The translations under genes were made by a program, and so were the position numbers. A DNA stretch of 64,000 nt. Source: Vulcanisaeta moutnovskia 768-28 (lineage in GTDB: Archaea > Thermoproteota > Thermoprotei > Thermoproteales > Thermocladiaceae). This document shows positions 8,314 through 18,066 of this stretch, one piece after another. Where the stretch lies: the NCBI RefSeq assembly GCF_000190315.1, contig NC_015151.1, forward strand, positions 1 to 64,000. The letters run 5' to 3'. The notes under the pieces are model-generated. The model saw only the letters and a list, made by a program, of their open reading frames with translations, was not told where the DNA came from and ran no database searches. Each line of letters starts with the position of its first letter. Position 1 is the first letter of the stretch.

Positions 8314-9648
8314 ATGACATCGATAATAGAAAGGCTCGGTATAGAGCACATACCAAGCTCAATGAGACATGGCAGGATCATGTACCAATTCACGCTATGG
8401 TTTGCGAGCAACCTAACCGTGGCTGACTACGCCCTTGGGCCAATACTATACATGCTTGGCCTACCAATACCCTGGCTAGTACTTGCCCTAGTGCTCGGTA
8501 ACGTGCTTGGCAGCCTATTGGTTGGGCTATTGGCAGCCATGGGACCAACCTATGGCTATCCGCAGATAATGATTTCAAGGGCTGCCTATGGCAGGATCGG
8601 TAACCTACCCTTTGCGGTTGCGAATTGGATTAGTACGCTTGGTTGGTTCTCCGTGAATGCAATAATTGGTGGTTACATAATAAATTACATAGACCCAGCA
8701 ATACCACTCTATGTGGCGATCCTCATAACTGTGCTAACCCAATTCATAATTGCGCTCTTTGGCTACGATATAATACACAGGTCCGAGTACATACTATCTA
8801 TAATACTAGGCATAATGTTTGCAGTCTCCCTAGCACTAGCACTATCAAAGCCGTACCTATTAAGCACATACGTTAGAAGCACGTCGTTTAACCCATTTGA
8901 CTTCGCAATAGCACTAGCGACGGTCTTCAGCTACATAATGTCGTGGGGTCCATACGCCAGTGATTATTCACGTTACCTTCCTGAAAACACCAGCAGGCTA
9001 AAGATAATAGCCTACGCGGCCTTGGGTGGTATATTGGCCAGCCTATGGAGTGAGGTCGTGGGCTTCGCCGTCAGTGCAGCGACTGGGAATACGAGTGGAC
9101 TACCAACTGTGCTTGTTCAGTTCATGGGTAATTACGGGATTGTCTACGCCATAATAGCCGTTATAGCCTTATTCCTAGGCGCGCTGGCCGCTAACGTCCT
9201 TAATATATACACAAACTCCCTATCCGCCCTGGCGATATACAATAGGGCAAGGAGGTGGCAGGCCCTGATCGCTGGTGCAATAGTTGGCACGATAATGGCG
9301 GTACTCGGTGGGTTAAACTTCGTTGGTTACTACGAGGGCTTCCTACTATTCCTGGACTACTGGATAACGCCCTGGATAGGCATATTACTGGTCATGTTCT
9401 ACGTAAATAAAATCAGGGATTGGAGGCTCGTGGAGAATGGGCCAAAGGCCATATGGAAGGCACTACTAGCCTACATAATTGGCCTATTAATCTCGGTACC
9501 ATTCATGAACCTAAACGCCGTAACGGGAGGCTTAATACCCTTCACAGGCCCAGTAGCCAACGCCCTAGGCGGCGCCGACATAAGCTACTTCATATCATTC
9601 ATTGCGACATCAATAATTTATTTATTATTTATGTCAGGAAAACAATAA
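8314..9648 (+). CDS. NCS1-family nucleobase:cation symporter
   Basis: A 444-residue inner-membrane transporter with about 12 predicted helices. The N-terminal block (RHGRIMYQFTLWFASNLTV...ALGPILY) and GPTYGYPQIMISRAAYG are signature stretches of NCS1 purine/cytosine/allantoin permeases such as CodB. It imports a nucleobase or related ring compound with a cation; which one cannot be read. No catabolic partner such as cytosine deaminase is adjacent. Confidence 0.9.
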   Translation: MTSIIERLGIEHIPSSMRHGRIMYQFTLWFASNLTVADYALGPILYMLGLPIPWLVLALVLGNVLGSLLVGLLAAMGPTYGYPQIMISRAAYGRIGNLPFAVANWISTLGWFSVNAIIGGYIINYIDPAIPLYVAILITVLTQFIIALFGYDIIHRSEYILSIILGIMFAVSLALALSKPYLLSTYVRSTSFNPFDFAIALATVFSYIMSWGPYASDYSRYLPENTSRLKIIAYAALGGILASLWSEVVGFAVSAATGNTSGLPTVLVQFMGNYGIVYAIIAVIALFLGALAANVLNIYTNSLSALAIYNRARRWQALIAGAIVGTIMAVLGGLNFVGYYEGFLLFLDYWITPWIGILLVMFYVNKIRDWRLVENGPKAIWKALLAYIIGLLISVPFMNLNAVTGGLIPFTGPVANALGGADISYFISFIATSIIYLLFMSGKQ

Positions 9649-9708
9649 CATGAGATAAGCACTAAGGACTATTATTGAAATTATTACATCGTAAAAGTTA
9701 CCCATTAT

Positions 9709-11130
9709 TTAACAGTATGGGCATATCGTTATTTTTATTTTCCTTATCCTGGGATTTATGGCGTATGAAACCACTATTGTAAGCGCTATGGATGCCACTA
9801 GTATGGTGAGATACCAAATACTTACTATTGAGTAGTAGAAGGTTATTGCGAGTATCGCCATGCCAATGGCTATGGCTATCCTACCACTCCATCTAGTAAG
9901 CTTCAGGGCTCCTGCAGCTACGAGTATTAGGCTTAGTACGTAGTACAGGGAGTCGATGGCGTAGGCGTCCTCCATGGCATTATAGGTTAGTTCTAAGGGC
10001 TTAATATAACCACTAATGTAGGCTGCCATGTAGGCGAGTACTATGGTTAGTACTGCCACGACTGTGCTTAAGTAGAGTGCCTTGTGTGGGCTCTTGTACC
10101 TTGGATGTGTCTCAGCGAGCCATGTGGGTAGTAATCCGTCTCTCGCCATCCCATAGAGCATCCTAGCAGTTGCATTCAGTGTGGCTAGGTAGCACCCAAA
10201 TACACTGATCATTACACTTATTGCGAACAATAATAGGCCAGCTGTACCTAGGTAGTGTCTTATTAGGGTATAGACTGGGTTAGGTCCCATGCCCTCGGCT
10301 AGACTTACGAAGTTATTAATGGCGTTTTGCGTATAGCCTATGTTGAGTAGTATTGCGTAGGTGACTAGTATGTAGAGTATTCCCATGAATACCGTAGCCC
10401 ATAGCGTGCTCGTAGGAACACTCTTCCTTGGATCCCTAACCTCCTCAGAAATTTGTGTACTCACCTCAAATCCCATGAAGTACGTTATTGCAAAGATTAA
10501 GCCGCCAGATAATGCCGTTAATATACCGGAGGGTGTCACTGCAAATGTACCTTGAACAGTAAATGGGAATAAGGATATCCTGCTTGTATTTGCTATAAAT
10601 GAGAGTATTACGAATATCAATAAAACAGCTATTTCTATACTTGTTAGTGTCATTTCAGTCCTAACACTAGGCCTTACTCCAAGCACTGCAGGTATTAAGG
10701 CAAGTACAATGGGTATTGGTAGTAGGATTAGTGGGTTTATTACGTGGCCCGTTACTGCGTATATGCCCTCCGTACCGAGGTAGGCGAAGGCTATGGCCAC
10801 TGAACCAACACCAACAATGCTATAGAACACTGCGTAGACTATGCCGTTTACGAAACCTGTCCTGGCATTTATTGTGTTTGTTACATAGGCGTAGAAACTG
10901 GCTGCGTGTGGGTATTTGCGGGCTAGTACGAATATTGAGTAGACGACGGCCAGCACACCCAATAACGTGAGTAGCATAGCCAATGGTGCCGCGGCATACG
11001 CACTACCCATTATTAGGGCTGCACCACCAGCTATACTATAGGCTGGCGCCTGACCGGCCAGTGAATTATATAGTGAGCCAAGGAAACCTGTGGCATTCCT
11101 CATCAACTCACTACTTCCCTGTCTTGCCAT
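9709..11130 (-). CDS. APC-superfamily amino acid permease
   Basis: A polytopic membrane protein with about 12 helices, starting RNATGFLGSLYNSLAGQAPAY after a short cytoplasmic lead. The second half has EEVRDPRKSVPTSTLWA and the third ATARMLYGMARDGLLP, both characteristic of APC permeases. The ATG at 11130 (MARQGSS) is preferred: the open frame extends 28 codons further, but that extension covers an AT-rich promoter-like stretch (TTTTTATATTTAG). Substrate is probably an amino acid or polyamine. A second APC permease is at 54631. Confidence 0.88.
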   Translation of the reverse strand: MARQGSSELMRNATGFLGSLYNSLAGQAPAYSIAGGAALIMGSAYAAAPLAMLLTLLGVLAVVYSIFVLARKYPHAASFYAYVTNTINARTGFVNGIVYAVFYSIVGVGSVAIAFAYLGTEGIYAVTGHVINPLILLPIPIVLALIPAVLGVRPSVRTEMTLTSIEIAVLLIFVILSFIANTSRISLFPFTVQGTFAVTPSGILTALSGGLIFAITYFMGFEVSTQISEEVRDPRKSVPTSTLWATVFMGILYILVTYAILLNIGYTQNAINNFVSLAEGMGPNPVYTLIRHYLGTAGLLLFAISVMISVFGCYLATLNATARMLYGMARDGLLPTWLAETHPRYKSPHKALYLSTVVAVLTIVLAYMAAYISGYIKPLELTYNAMEDAYAIDSLYYVLSLILVAAGALKLTRWSGRIAIAIGMAILAITFYYSIVSIWYLTILVASIALTIVVSYAINPRIRKIKITICPYC

Positions 11131-11420
11131 AAATAAACACGTCAGTACAATGTTCTTTTTATATTTAGTTAAATGTTTAATAACGTTGATTAACATGAAA
11201 AACAAAATAGTCAAAATAGTTAAGTTGATGCTATAAGGAATATCGCAATAAGCATGGCTTATGACGAGTTAATCAATTTAATTAGGTGTAATGAGGAGTA
11301 TGAGATATAGAACCATCCTTAAAATCCTCAGTGAGGAACCATAGATCCAATCTACCTCGCCACACGAATACTTTAAGGGAATGACATAAATAGGACGGAA
11401 CTTAATCCATGTATTGAGAG

Positions 11421-12554
11421 ATGAGGATTAAGGACATGTACGTAATAGGAGTCGCATCAGCCTCCTTCTTCATGAGCTACTTCTCCAGACTTGCCTGGAG
11501 TATCGTCTCGTCATATTCAACATTAAAGCCCACAATCATTGAGGATAGCATAGTCTTCTCACTATTCTTCATAGGCTACGTGACCGTCCAGATACCCGCC
11601 GGCATTATCTCAGATAGGATAAACCCAAAGTACGTCATTATAACATCATTAATCGGCCTAGCGGTATCATCCTTCGTGTCCGGTATTGCCAATGCCATGT
11701 GGGTTGAGTACGTGGCTAGTCTCCTTATGGGATTGAATGCTGGGTGGATTTACCCAGCAACTGTGAAGTTACTGACCATCAACTTCAGCGGTCCAGAATT
11801 GCCAATAGCCATGGGTTACTATAGTATTGCCTGGCCGTTGTCAATCGTGCTCGCCGGTGTTATCCTACCTGAAACCTGCATAGTCCTTGGTTGGAGGTGG
11901 AGTTACTACATTGTTGCCCTCGTCTCGATAATCATAGCCTTACTTTACATGCCCATTAATATTAAGGGCTATGGCGGTAATGCACGTAATGTATTAAACC
12001 TTAAGTTATTAAGGAATAGCAATGTCATTATTATTAGTCTTTCTGGTTTTCTATTCTTCATATCATACTGGACAATAACGCTATACGCCTACAAATACTT
12101 CCTATCGATAGGGCTTAACGACTACGTTGCTGGCTTCACCTACTCACTTCTTGCGTTATTGGGCATTCCATCAACATTAATCGCTGGTTACATAATTAGG
12201 GACTTGGGTGTTAGGAACACACTATCATTATTTGAGACATTATATGGTGTATTAACAATACTTCTTGCCGTGATCACGAGGGAGTTGCCATTAATGGTGT
12301 TGGCAGCCTTCATGGGCTTTATCAGGTTTGTAATAACACCGGCGAACTCAACCGCCGTGTCTAAGATTGGTGGTGAGATGGCCGGTAGTGTGACTGGCAT
12401 TGCGAACCTCTTCTGGCAGTTGAGCGGCACCGTTGCGCCAGCAGTGGCATCGTTTATATTGACTAGGCTTAATTACCAATTCCTGTGGGTAATTATGGGC
12501 ATTATGATAATAATATCGGCGTTAATTTATCAACTAACATTAAAGGTTAAGTAA
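11421..12554 (+). CDS. MFS transporter
   Basis: A 377-residue major facilitator protein with about 11-12 helices. The first loop carries the MFS signature variant GIISDRINPKYV after helix 2, and SLLMGLNAGWIYPATVKL is the typical helix 4 region. Its closest style is the anion/organic-acid sub-branch (ACS, NarK-like), but no substrate can be assigned. It is somewhat shorter than the 400-450 typical of the family. The 290 bp upstream holds only short broken reading frames. Confidence 0.83.
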   Translation: MRIKDMYVIGVASASFFMSYFSRLAWSIVSSYSTLKPTIIEDSIVFSLFFIGYVTVQIPAGIISDRINPKYVIITSLIGLAVSSFVSGIANAMWVEYVASLLMGLNAGWIYPATVKLLTINFSGPELPIAMGYYSIAWPLSIVLAGVILPETCIVLGWRWSYYIVALVSIIIALLYMPINIKGYGGNARNVLNLKLLRNSNVIIISLSGFLFFISYWTITLYAYKYFLSIGLNDYVAGFTYSLLALLGIPSTLIAGYIIRDLGVRNTLSLFETLYGVLTILLAVITRELPLMVLAAFMGFIRFVITPANSTAVSKIGGEMAGSVTGIANLFWQLSGTVAPAVASFILTRLNYQFLWVIMGIMIIISALIYQLTLKVK

Positions 12555-12616
12555 ATATGTTAAGTAATTAAGGCGATAATAAGCAATAAATACATATTAA
12601 TCTAATTAAAAATACT

Positions 12617-15013
12617 ATGATGCAATTAATTGCTGCGAAAAGGCGCTTGATTATTGGTGACGCATTGGGACTTATATTAATTATTGTATTTATGACCTCC
12701 TTATCAATCGCCACATTAAGCGCTGCCGAAACCAATTACGTAATTAAAATACCATCAATGAGCGTATTTAATGTCACCAATTTATCAAGTAATACATCAT
12801 TTTCGTACACGTACATCAACACGACAGGCGGCATAGCATACTTACCACCAATTGAGTATTACTACTATAATTTCAGTGCAACGGCTGGATCATACATAGA
12901 CTACAGTGTTTGGAGTACATCACCAATAATGCTGTACATACTCACTAACCAGCAACTCATGAAGTACACTAATGGAAGCAGCATTGAACATTTATACTCG
13001 GTGACCGGTAGTAACGTAACTGGTTATTACCATGTTAATAAAACAGGAACTTATTACGTGGTCATAATTAATAATGGAACAAAACCCACACTAGTCGTCT
13101 ATGCTATATCACTAACGAGGAAGCCAATACTCAATCAATGGGGATTCCCAATAGGTATCGCTGATTATGGTATTGCCATTATTAATGGCACATACTTTGC
13201 GTATGAGTATGAAACCAATGAATTCATTGGTAAGGCGAGTATTTACAATGTATTTACCCAGGAACCAAGTTCATGTCCAACGGGCTACGTCGAACTCGGC
13301 AATAATTGGTTCAGTATTCAACTGAATACTGTTCTTGTAGTAAATACACTCAGTGGCTACACTCAATACTACTGGCTCCAGAATATATTGCTTTTTGATT
13401 CATTGAACTACACGACCCAGGTGGGTGATAATGTGTGGAATAGTACATCAATTAACGCCTCACTAAGTAGTAACCTAATTAGTGGCAATGGAGTAGTTAG
13501 TCCCGTAAATACCACGGTAAGTAATGTAACGGCCTATGCATACTACATAGAACTAACACAGCAGGCGAATCTGCCATTCACGATATATTTAATAACGAGG
13601 ACTGGATTAACGAGTAATGACTACCCATGGATCGCCTTTGGCTACTCATACAATGGCAGGTCAATTACCTGGTTTGACAATGTTACAATAAGGGTGAAGT
13701 CCTCATCAACGTACATGGAAGTATCACCAATAAGTAATGGTGGTGGATTAATGAATGATGCAGAGCTAGTAATTGTAGGCCCGTGGAACAGCGAGTGCAC
13801 AGCGGCTAGGTCACTAAATATTACATTGTCCCTATACTTCACGTGGCCCTACCCAAGCGATTATTACTTATCGCCGGTACCCTCAATGTGGGATTTCGGC
13901 ACGGACACCGCCGAGATAATATATGATGCCCACGTGTCACCGCTTAATTATGGATCCGTCTACGTTATTCAAGGCCCTGAGAAGTTGTACTTCCTTAACA
14001 CGTACTTCATACCATTAATAATTAATAATCCCGTGAATGAGACAAGGACATTGGATGTATATACCGTGAACTCGACGACTACGTTAAACGAACCATCAAT
14101 AATCACCGTAGTACCTAACGAGACTAGGTACATATTCATGAATTACGTAATCAATAACTCATACATAGTCACTACGAATGCATTGAACTTAACACTCCAG
14201 GGACCAACAAGCATTTATGTTAATTACACATTACAGTACATGCTCACGATTAACGACCCGAGTGGACTACTTAACGGAGAAAGTGGGTGGCATAATTATG
14301 GCTCTGTCGTGACGCTCAATGAACCAGAAATATACTACCTCGATAATGGAACACGGCTAGTATTCAATGCTTACTACATATACCTCACAGGAACCAGTCT
14401 CTACCATATGGTGATGAACAACGTCACCAATTTACTAGTTAATGGGCCATATACAGTCATTGTTAATTGGACGAAGCAGTATCAGGTTAATGTGAATAGT
14501 CCCGTGCCTGTGATAGTCTCCTTATCGGGATTGCAAAATATAAGCGGTTATTCGGTAGTTACGTGGGTTAATAGGAGCTCTACATTAATTATTCTCGTAC
14601 CTAAGTACTACGTGTTAGGTAATGGTACATGCTTAGTTTATCTAGGCAACAATGAGAGCATTGTTGTTTATTTACCGTTTAATATATCCCTAGGTAACTT
14701 TGTACGTCAGTACCTCGTTACAATATATAGTAAATACCCCGTTAGTGTTAACGGCACTTACACAACAAATATAACCAAGTGGTTCTATAGCGGTGAGACG
14801 CTCATGATTAGGCCTGGCACGGTATTTAGCGATGGAGTATTTCTAAGCGAGCTCGGGCTCGTAATCACAGTCAATAAACCAACGAACATAACCGTGACTT
14901 GGCACATTAATTATTTCCTCACAGTAATTATGTATACGGTAATAATAACCGCAATTAGTGTAATAGTAATACTTATCATTAGGAGAAGACGCAGTGAGCA
15001 TAAAACATTTTAA
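12617..15013 (+). CDS. Thermopsin-family (A5) extracellular protease, cell-surface anchored
   Basis: A 798-residue secreted acid protease candidate. A hydrophobic N-terminal segment (about residues 10-35) should be the signal sequence and a second helix near 765-788 followed by RRRR anchors the C-terminus. Residues about 175-450 match thermopsin: PIGIADYGIAIINGT, YYWLQNILLF, DNVWNSTS, NDAELVIVGP and FGTDTAE, in the order known from the Sulfolobus enzyme. After the core come repeated beta units (each with a V-x-V-N-W/Y-x-x-QY pattern) typical of thermopsin tails. Many N-x-S/T sites suggest heavy N-glycosylation. Thermopsin itself is about 340 residues, so this is a long surface form that would degrade proteins outside the cell at low pH. 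Confidence 0.9.
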   Translation: MMQLIAAKRRLIIGDALGLILIIVFMTSLSIATLSAAETNYVIKIPSMSVFNVTNLSSNTSFSYTYINTTGGIAYLPPIEYYYYNFSATAGSYIDYSVWSTSPIMLYILTNQQLMKYTNGSSIEHLYSVTGSNVTGYYHVNKTGTYYVVIINNGTKPTLVVYAISLTRKPILNQWGFPIGIADYGIAIINGTYFAYEYETNEFIGKASIYNVFTQEPSSCPTGYVELGNNWFSIQLNTVLVVNTLSGYTQYYWLQNILLFDSLNYTTQVGDNVWNSTSINASLSSNLISGNGVVSPVNTTVSNVTAYAYYIELTQQANLPFTIYLITRTGLTSNDYPWIAFGYSYNGRSITWFDNVTIRVKSSSTYMEVSPISNGGGLMNDAELVIVGPWNSECTAARSLNITLSLYFTWPYPSDYYLSPVPSMWDFGTDTAEIIYDAHVSPLNYGSVYVIQGPEKLYFLNTYFIPLIINNPVNETRTLDVYTVNSTTTLNEPSIITVVPNETRYIFMNYVINNSYIVTTNALNLTLQGPTSIYVNYTLQYMLTINDPSGLLNGESGWHNYGSVVTLNEPEIYYLDNGTRLVFNAYYIYLTGTSLYHMVMNNVTNLLVNGPYTVIVNWTKQYQVNVNSPVPVIVSLSGLQNISGYSVVTWVNRSSTLIILVPKYYVLGNGTCLVYLGNNESIVVYLPFNISLGNFVRQYLVTIYSKYPVSVNGTYTTNITKWFYSGETLMIRPGTVFSDGVFLSELGLVITVNKPTNITVTWHINYFLTVIMYTVIITAISVIVILIIRRRRSEHKTF

Positions 15014-15093
15014 GGAAATAACCCTTATAGGGCTTATGGAATATTTCGAGAAGCCCTTTTGTCTGAGTTGAAGGGGTTGCTATGACTTTCTAT

Positions 15094-15450
15094 TTACAAT
15101 GCCAGGTGACCTACGTATTTCAATTTACCACTTACTGGGTCAACATCTAAACCCAGCGTTTCAAGCGCCGTGACACCAAGGACCTCCGCATCGCTAGACT
15201 CACCAAATACAACCTCAACATCACCCTCATAGTCCTCATACTTAATTGTGATTAAACCAACACTCCTCATAACCATCCTACCATCTATAGTCTTGAATTG
15301 CCTGACCCTCCTTGGTTTAATGTCGATTGACACCAAGGTATCCTTATTAATCCAGGTAAAGACACTGCCAGTATCCACTATCAGTTCCACATCTCGACTT
15401 ACACCAGTCTCCGGATTTTTTATTAGTATTTTAACCTTCGTGATGCCCAT
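15094..15450 (-). CDS. Retropepsin-like aspartic protease domain protein
   Basis: A 118-residue single-domain protein. VELIVDTGSVFTWI holds the catalytic D26-T27-G28, and a later ALETLGLDVDP matches the conserved GxxxLexlGl segment of retroviral-type aspartic proteases. Such small archaeal proteins are expected to dimerise to form one active site. Cytoplasmic, substrate unknown. It is next to the thermopsin gene but on the opposite strand, so co-regulation is not implied. Confidence 0.82.
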   Translation of the reverse strand: MGITKVKILIKNPETGVSRDVELIVDTGSVFTWINKDTLVSIDIKPRRVRQFKTIDGRMVMRSVGLITIKYEDYEGDVEVVFGESSDAEVLGVTALETLGLDVDPVSGKLKYVGHLAL

Positions 15451-15503
15451 TATTCTCTCTAGAAATAATGTATAGACTTAAATGACTTTTTATTAATTCT
15501 CAA

Positions 15504-16583
15504 TCAGTCCTTAATCCTAATAAGCCACTTATGAACAGGTTCATTAACATCCCTAACATTATTTGGGTTCGCATAAACGTCTAAGTGCCCATAACCATCA
15601 AGTATTATCACATCACTCATTAACCTCTTTACTAAGTCCATGTCAGCCACCTTCATACCAAATAACCCACTTATAATGGCGAGTATTGGTACCTTAACCT
15701 CCACGTATTTAGTTCTGAATTGATCCATTGGCTCTATAAATAACCTAACAGGCCAGTACGGGTCCAGCGTCGCCAATACGGCAAATATGGCTTGGGGAGG
15801 TGAGGTTGGGTATGAATATGGGTCTGCAAGTCCCTGATTATAGGCTATATTCATTAAATAATCGCCTAAGGTCTTGAAGCCAGGCTCTGGACTTGGTATT
15901 GCTGGATTGTATAGTGCCTTAAGCCACACCGTGTTCACCATATTCCCTGGATACTTACCCCCAGTTAGTATTGATGGTACCGCATATAGCTTACTTGCCC
16001 TGATATCATCAACACTACGCACAGGCAATGTCTGAATAACAGAGGCCCTTATTGGCGCACCATCTAGTAGTACTATCGCCTTAACATCCTCCGGGTGAAT
16101 AGTAACGTAATTCATTGACGCAATTCCACCAAAGCTCTCCCCAATCAATATGACCCTATCCCTACCGCTAACCTCCATAACCTTGTTGACAGTCTCCTTA
16201 ATATCGCCCAGCCACGTCTCCCAGCCCCAGTCAAGCATGAATGAGAGATCCTTAACGTCAGGAAGTACGAAGTGCGTCCTATAATCAATTGTATAGACCA
16301 GGTGACCTCGCCTTACTAGGTATATAGGTATCATGGAGTCCGGTATTGCTGGTTCTATCGGTTGTATTCCATGCCATGAAACGTGAATCAACTGCTCCCC
16401 ATGTGATGCCATACCAGGCAGTATCAGCACTGGGTATGGGTAGGTCACGTCCCTACCCTTAACCTCCCTCAGAGCTATATAATTGAAGCAACCACCGGGT
16501 GGGCGCTCCGTAACCCAAACTCTTTCAGTGAGATCAGGGAATTCCTTAATGCTTCCCTCCCAGGTTAGTTTCCAGTCTGGCAT
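15504..16583 (-). CDS. Alpha/beta hydrolase
   Basis: A 359-residue hydrolase with the nucleophile elbow GESFGG (Ser150), preceded by the oxyanion loop PVLILPGMASHG, and a likely catalytic His in GYGHLDVYA near the C-terminus. Its length and the lid region resemble PHA-synthase-like or lipase-type hydrolases, but the reaction cannot be told. It is divergent from the FAD-linked oxidase gene across a short AT-rich promoter region. Confidence 0.83.
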   Translation of the reverse strand: MPDWKLTWEGSIKEFPDLTERVWVTERPPGGCFNYIALREVKGRDVTYPYPVLILPGMASHGEQLIHVSWHGIQPIEPAIPDSMIPIYLVRRGHLVYTIDYRTHFVLPDVKDLSFMLDWGWETWLGDIKETVNKVMEVSGRDRVILIGESFGGIASMNYVTIHPEDVKAIVLLDGAPIRASVIQTLPVRSVDDIRASKLYAVPSILTGGKYPGNMVNTVWLKALYNPAIPSPEPGFKTLGDYLMNIAYNQGLADPYSYPTSPPQAIFAVLATLDPYWPVRLFIEPMDQFRTKYVEVKVPILAIISGLFGMKVADMDLVKRLMSDVIILDGYGHLDVYANPNNVRDVNEPVHKWLIRIKD

Positions 16584-16685
16584 ACTTAGTAATGCCTTGA
16601 TTTTTGATTTATTGTTTGTGCTTATATGGAAAATATATTTTATATAGTGCTATAGCATTAATATTATTTTTATCACACATTAATC

Positions 16686-17663
16686 GTGGAATTAGTAAAA
16701 TTCCTTAAAGACATTGAGGAGCTGCTTGGGAAAGACAACGTCATTAGTGAAGGCCACGGATTATCGATGTTCAGGAGGGATTGGTGGTCAATACTCATGC
16801 TTAGGGAAGCCCTTGGGCATAGCCTTGATTCACCACCAGCCGTTATTAGGCCTGGTAGTATTAATGATGTAATTAATGTTGTTAAACTTGCCAATAAGTA
16901 TGGCATATGTCTTGTTCCATATGGTGGTGGGTCTAGCGTTGTTGGTGGTGCCTATCACAATGGTTGCGTTGTTATCGATATGAGTAGGTTAAATAAAATC
17001 CTAGACTTTAGTGAGGAGGACCTAACAATAACCGTTGAAGCTGGTGCTAAGATGATTGATGTGGAGAAGTGGCTTAATGAGAGAGGTTATACCCTGGATT
17101 ACCACCCGCAATCGTTTCAATTGCTCACAGTTGGTGGTGCTATTGGGCATGGGAGCACCGGCTCACATAGTGCTAGTAATATTGAGGAGCTGGTCCTATC
17201 AATGGACATACTCCTACCAAATGGTGACCTAGTGAGTATTGGTCCTGGCACTTATGTAAGGGTTTCATGGCCCGACATGAGATGCTTATTCATTGGCTCC
17301 GAGGGCGCACTGGGCATCGTGATAGGAGCCACATTGAGAATTAAACCGCTGGCTAATTACTATGTTGATAGGGCGTTCGTATTTAACAATATTGTCAGTG
17401 CCATTAAATTCGCTAGGGACATGGCCATTAGGCTTCCTGGTCCTTATAGAGTCGTTATTCATGATAAGGATAGTAGTAAGTTAATGATTGGTGAGGATAT
17501 GTTTGTCGCATTAATCAGGATTAGGAGGCATGATGAGGAGCTTGTTAATGCTGAGGCGAGTATTGTAAGTAAATTGGCAAGGCACCATGGTGGTTCTGAG
17601 GTTAGTCAGGACCTGGTCAAGAGATGGAGAATCGTCTTGCTAAAGACTATGAATCGCAATTAA
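16686..17663 (+). CDS. FAD-linked oxidase (GlcD/AGPS-like), N-terminal part, frameshifted
   Basis: This part holds the PCMH/VAO-type FAD-binding domain: PAVIRPGSINDVINVVKLA, VPYGGGSSVVGG and GGAIGHGSTGSHS are its FAD-contacting motifs. Family members (D-lactate/glycolate dehydrogenase, alkyl-DHAP-synthase-like enzymes) have 450-500 residues; this frame stops at 325 with an unrelated tail after VKRW. The rest continues in the -1 frame (17624-18058): re-reading or inserting one G after TGG near 17626 joins VKRW to ENRLAKDYES. So this is either a gene with a 1-nt deletion, a sequence error, or a recoded gene. It oxidises a 2-hydroxy acid or similar substrate if intact. Confidence 0.85.
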   Translation: MELVKFLKDIEELLGKDNVISEGHGLSMFRRDWWSILMLREALGHSLDSPPAVIRPGSINDVINVVKLANKYGICLVPYGGGSSVVGGAYHNGCVVIDMSRLNKILDFSEEDLTITVEAGAKMIDVEKWLNERGYTLDYHPQSFQLLTVGGAIGHGSTGSHSASNIEELVLSMDILLPNGDLVSIGPGTYVRVSWPDMRCLFIGSEGALGIVIGATLRIKPLANYYVDRAFVFNNIVSAIKFARDMAIRLPGPYRVVIHDKDSSKLMIGEDMFVALIRIRRHDEELVNAEASIVSKLARHHGGSEVSQDLVKRWRIVLLKTMNRN

Positions 17664-18058
17664 TGCAGTTGGTGAATCAAGGCCTTTGGGTTGAAACAAT
17701 AGATACCGCAACCACCTGGAGTAGGTTGCCAGGTCTTTACGCTGGTATTAAAGGCGAGCTTAAGGAAGTCGATGGTGTGATCTACGTATTACCAAGAATA
17801 ACCCATATATATCTAAACGGCGCTTCACTCTATAGTGTGGTAGTTCTTAGGCAGGATGAGAATACTTACTGGAGAATTTGGCACAAGACATTTGAAATCA
17901 CAAGCAAGGTAGGCGCAACCATAACGCATCATCACGGTACTGGACTGCTAAAGAGGGACTATGTTAAATTGGAAATGAACCAGCAATGGGAATTATTAAG
18001 GAAGATAAAGGATGTACTTGATGTAAATATGATAATGAATCCAGGGAAAATACTATAA
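17624..18058 (+). CDS. FAD-linked oxidase, C-terminal part (second piece of the frameshifted gene)
   Basis: This frame carries the cap/C-terminal FAD-oxidase domain: ETIDTATTWSRLPGLY and the histidine run ITHHHGTGLLKRDY, then MNPGKIL, the usual last motif of GlcD/AGPS-type enzymes. It has no plausible independent start: the ATG at 17624 lies inside the upstream frame and the first residues ENRLAKDYES align as a continuation of the upstream protein. It should be read with 16686-17663 as one gene of about 455 codons. Confidence 0.8.
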   Translation: MENRLAKDYESQLMQLVNQGLWVETIDTATTWSRLPGLYAGIKGELKEVDGVIYVLPRITHIYLNGASLYSVVVLRQDENTYWRIWHKTFEITSKVGATITHHHGTGLLKRDYVKLEMNQQWELLRKIKDVLDVNMIMNPGKIL

Positions 18059-18066
18059 TAGAGTGT

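Noticed and set aside
11215-11420. Short frames resembling a broken winged-helix regulator (YRTILKILSEEP)
   Set aside because: Fewer than 20 residues per frame; too short to support a pseudogene call.
16686-18058. Programmed frameshift in the FAD oxidase as the favoured explanation
   Set aside because: No slippery heptamer is evident at the junction; a simple 1-nt loss or error is more economical.
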